This document shows positions 63,016 to 64,000 of a DNA stretch of 64,000 nucleotides, in pieces; position 1 is the first letter of the stretch; every line of letters begins with the position of its first letter. This DNA comes from Halomonas sp. 7T. Its GTDB lineage: Bacteria; Pseudomonadota; Gammaproteobacteria; Pseudomonadales; Halomonadaceae. The notes below the pieces were generated by a model. The model made no database searches, was not told the DNA's origin, and saw nothing but the letters and a program-made list of their open reading frames with translations. Location: assembly GCF_025643255.1 (NCBI RefSeq), contig NZ_CP087112.1:1674001-1738000 (forward strand). Reading direction: 5' to 3'. The translations under genes and the position numbers were made by a program.

Positions 63016-63722
63016 AGCTCTCCTCCTTCAATGGTGGCGCCAACCATATCGCCGTTAATACCGTTAAACAGTCGCATCATGAGCCCGCGCACCAGCACCA
63101 CAAACACGATGACCGTTAGCCACATGAATAGTGCGGCAGGCGCTAATAACGCGATGAACGCCAGGGGCAATAGGGCCAACGCGACGTCTTGGCCGCTAAG
63201 CGACTGCTGCCAGCTCCACGCCAATCCCTTTTGCTGAGCACAGGGTGTTAGCACCAGTAGCGCAACGCCCGCCCAGCGCCCTAGCCCCGGCACTATCAAC
63301 AGCCACCACAACGGCGCCTGATAAGCGACCAACGCCCACAGCAGCACCGCCTTCCAAGCGAGTAGAAACACCAGCGCTAGCATTCCAAAGCTACCGATTT
63401 GCGGGTCTTTCATGATCTCCCAGCGGCGCGCCAACGGCTGATTACTGCCTAGGGCATCGGCGATATCCATCACACCGTCTAAATGCAGCCCCCCCGAAAG
63501 CGCCACCCACACGCTTAATATGGCCAATGCGGTGATGGGGGCGGGCACGTTTTGCATAGCGTACGCTATTAGCGTCAGCACGCTGCCTATCATCAACCCC
63601 ACTAATGGATAGGCGCGCACGGCCCAGCGCCGGGTGTCGGGTGTCCAGGGAACGGCTATGGGTATCGGAATGCGGGTGAGAAACTGCAGCGCCAGCAAGG
63701 TACCAAACAGGGCGTTTTTCAA
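62952..63722 (-). CDS. cobS: Adenosylcobinamide-GDP ribazoletransferase
   Basis: CobS joins adenosylcobinamide-GDP and alpha-ribazole in the inner membrane, the last coupling of the nucleotide loop. The 256-residue protein has about six spans and the motifs LQFLTRIPIP, GGLHLDGVMDIADALG and KDPQIGSFG, typical of the family. It overlaps the upstream cobP end by ATGA and the downstream cobC start by 64 bp. Confidence 0.94.
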   Translation of the reverse strand: MKNALFGTLLALQFLTRIPIPIAVPWTPDTRRWAVRAYPLVGLMIGSVLTLIAYAMQNVPAPITALAILSVWVALSGGLHLDGVMDIADALGSNQPLARRWEIMKDPQIGSFGMLALVFLLAWKAVLLWALVAYQAPLWWLLIVPGLGRWAGVALLVLTPCAQQKGLAWSWQQSLSGQDVALALLPLAFIALLAPAALFMWLTVIVFVVLVRGLMMRLFNGINGDMVGATIEGGELWLLILVWSWWQFATVSPPGI

Positions 63723-64000
63723 ATTCTCCCCTCCTTCGCATGCTCAGACGGCTGATCTTTCCACTCCAGTGCACAGCCTGCGGTCACCTCGACTACCGAA
63801 TCGGCTTCCGCTGCCAGCCAACGGTGAGCCCGCTGGAGAAAGGCCAAATAGCGCCAGGTTTCAGCATCGCTGGGCGGCAGCGCTTCATTGATATCATTAG
63901 AGACAATCACCACATACACGCTGCGCGTTCGCGCATCCGCGAGTGCATTAGCCAACAGTGCTAAACCTTCATCTTCGTTTAGCTCGCTGGCATACAAGAC
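63719..64000 (-). CDS. cobP: Adenosylcobinamide kinase/guanylyltransferase (C-terminal part, cut by window end)
   Basis: The last 90 or so residues of a CobU/CobP protein, running off the right edge: VYVVIVSNDINEALPPSDAETWRYLAFLQRAHRWLAAEADSVVEVTAGCALEWK, matching the end of the family (SNEVG..., ...Q.LAA.AD.V..V.AG). Several usually conserved positions differ (NDIN for NEVG). Its start is outside the window. It overlaps cobS by 4 bp. Confidence 0.8.
   Translation of the reverse strand, partial: VLYASELNEDEGLALLANALADARTRSVYVVIVSNDINEALPPSDAETWRYLAFLQRAHRWLAAEADSVVEVTAGCALEWKDQPSEHAKEGRI

Overview
The window looks like a chromosomal segment of a moderately GC-rich gammaproteobacterium, most likely a Halomonas-type halophile (Halomonadaceae). 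This rests on recognisable protein families, on conserved gene order (ybeD-lipB, the mrdA-rodA-mltB-rlpA-dacA cell-wall cluster, nadD-rsfS-rlmH, mpl-ubiX) and on the mix of cobalamin genes, an alternative oxidase and many LysE-type exporters. No rRNA, tRNA, CRISPR array, prophage or IS element was recognised.

Layout. 0.2-10.7 kb, minus strand: proA, nadD, rsfS, rlmH, mrdA, rodA, mltB, rlpA, dacA, ybeD and lipB form a tightly packed run for rod-shape wall synthesis, NAD and proline synthesis, ribosome maturation and lipoylation. 10.9-14.1 kb, plus: two overlapping membrane proteins with degenerate GGDEF domains, then a DedA-PAP2 fusion. 14.1-16.8 kb, minus: LysE-type exporter, ubiX, mpl. 17-25.8 kb, plus: a membrane-tethered glutaredoxin-like protein and a complete Dpp/Opp-type peptide ABC transporter, followed by a LysR regulator and the prolidase pepQ, a peptide import and breakdown unit. 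25.9-32.4 kb: OmpW, a MoxR AAA ATPase with a CoxE-like VWA partner, cytochrome b561, a permease and a GNAT-like protein. 32.6-38 kb: RidA, cobQ, a lipoprotein subtilase with an autotransporter-like barrel, and glutaminase. 38-50.5 kb: regulators, exporters, slipin/NfeD, alternative oxidase (AOX), small conserved proteins and an RhlE-type helicase.

50.5-54.1 kb is the most unusual part. A Rho paralogue without the RNA-binding N-terminus lies beside an array of four gene cassettes, each followed by an attC-like site, with no integrase in view (a CALIN-type array). The cassettes encode a TIR-like (PF10137-type) protein with a winged-helix tail, an antibiotic-biosynthesis-monooxygenase-fold protein and two unknown proteins.

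54.5-64 kb, minus: cobalamin genes. A promoter and cobalamin riboswitch precede btuB-btuF-btuC-btuD-cbiA-ytoQ-cobO (uptake, corrin amidation, adenosylation). Upstream of them lie cobP (partial), cobS, cobC and a short divergent cobU-like gene (nucleotide-loop assembly). cobQ sits apart at 33 kb. No corrin-ring synthesis genes are seen, which fits salvage of corrinoids, although other genes may lie elsewhere.
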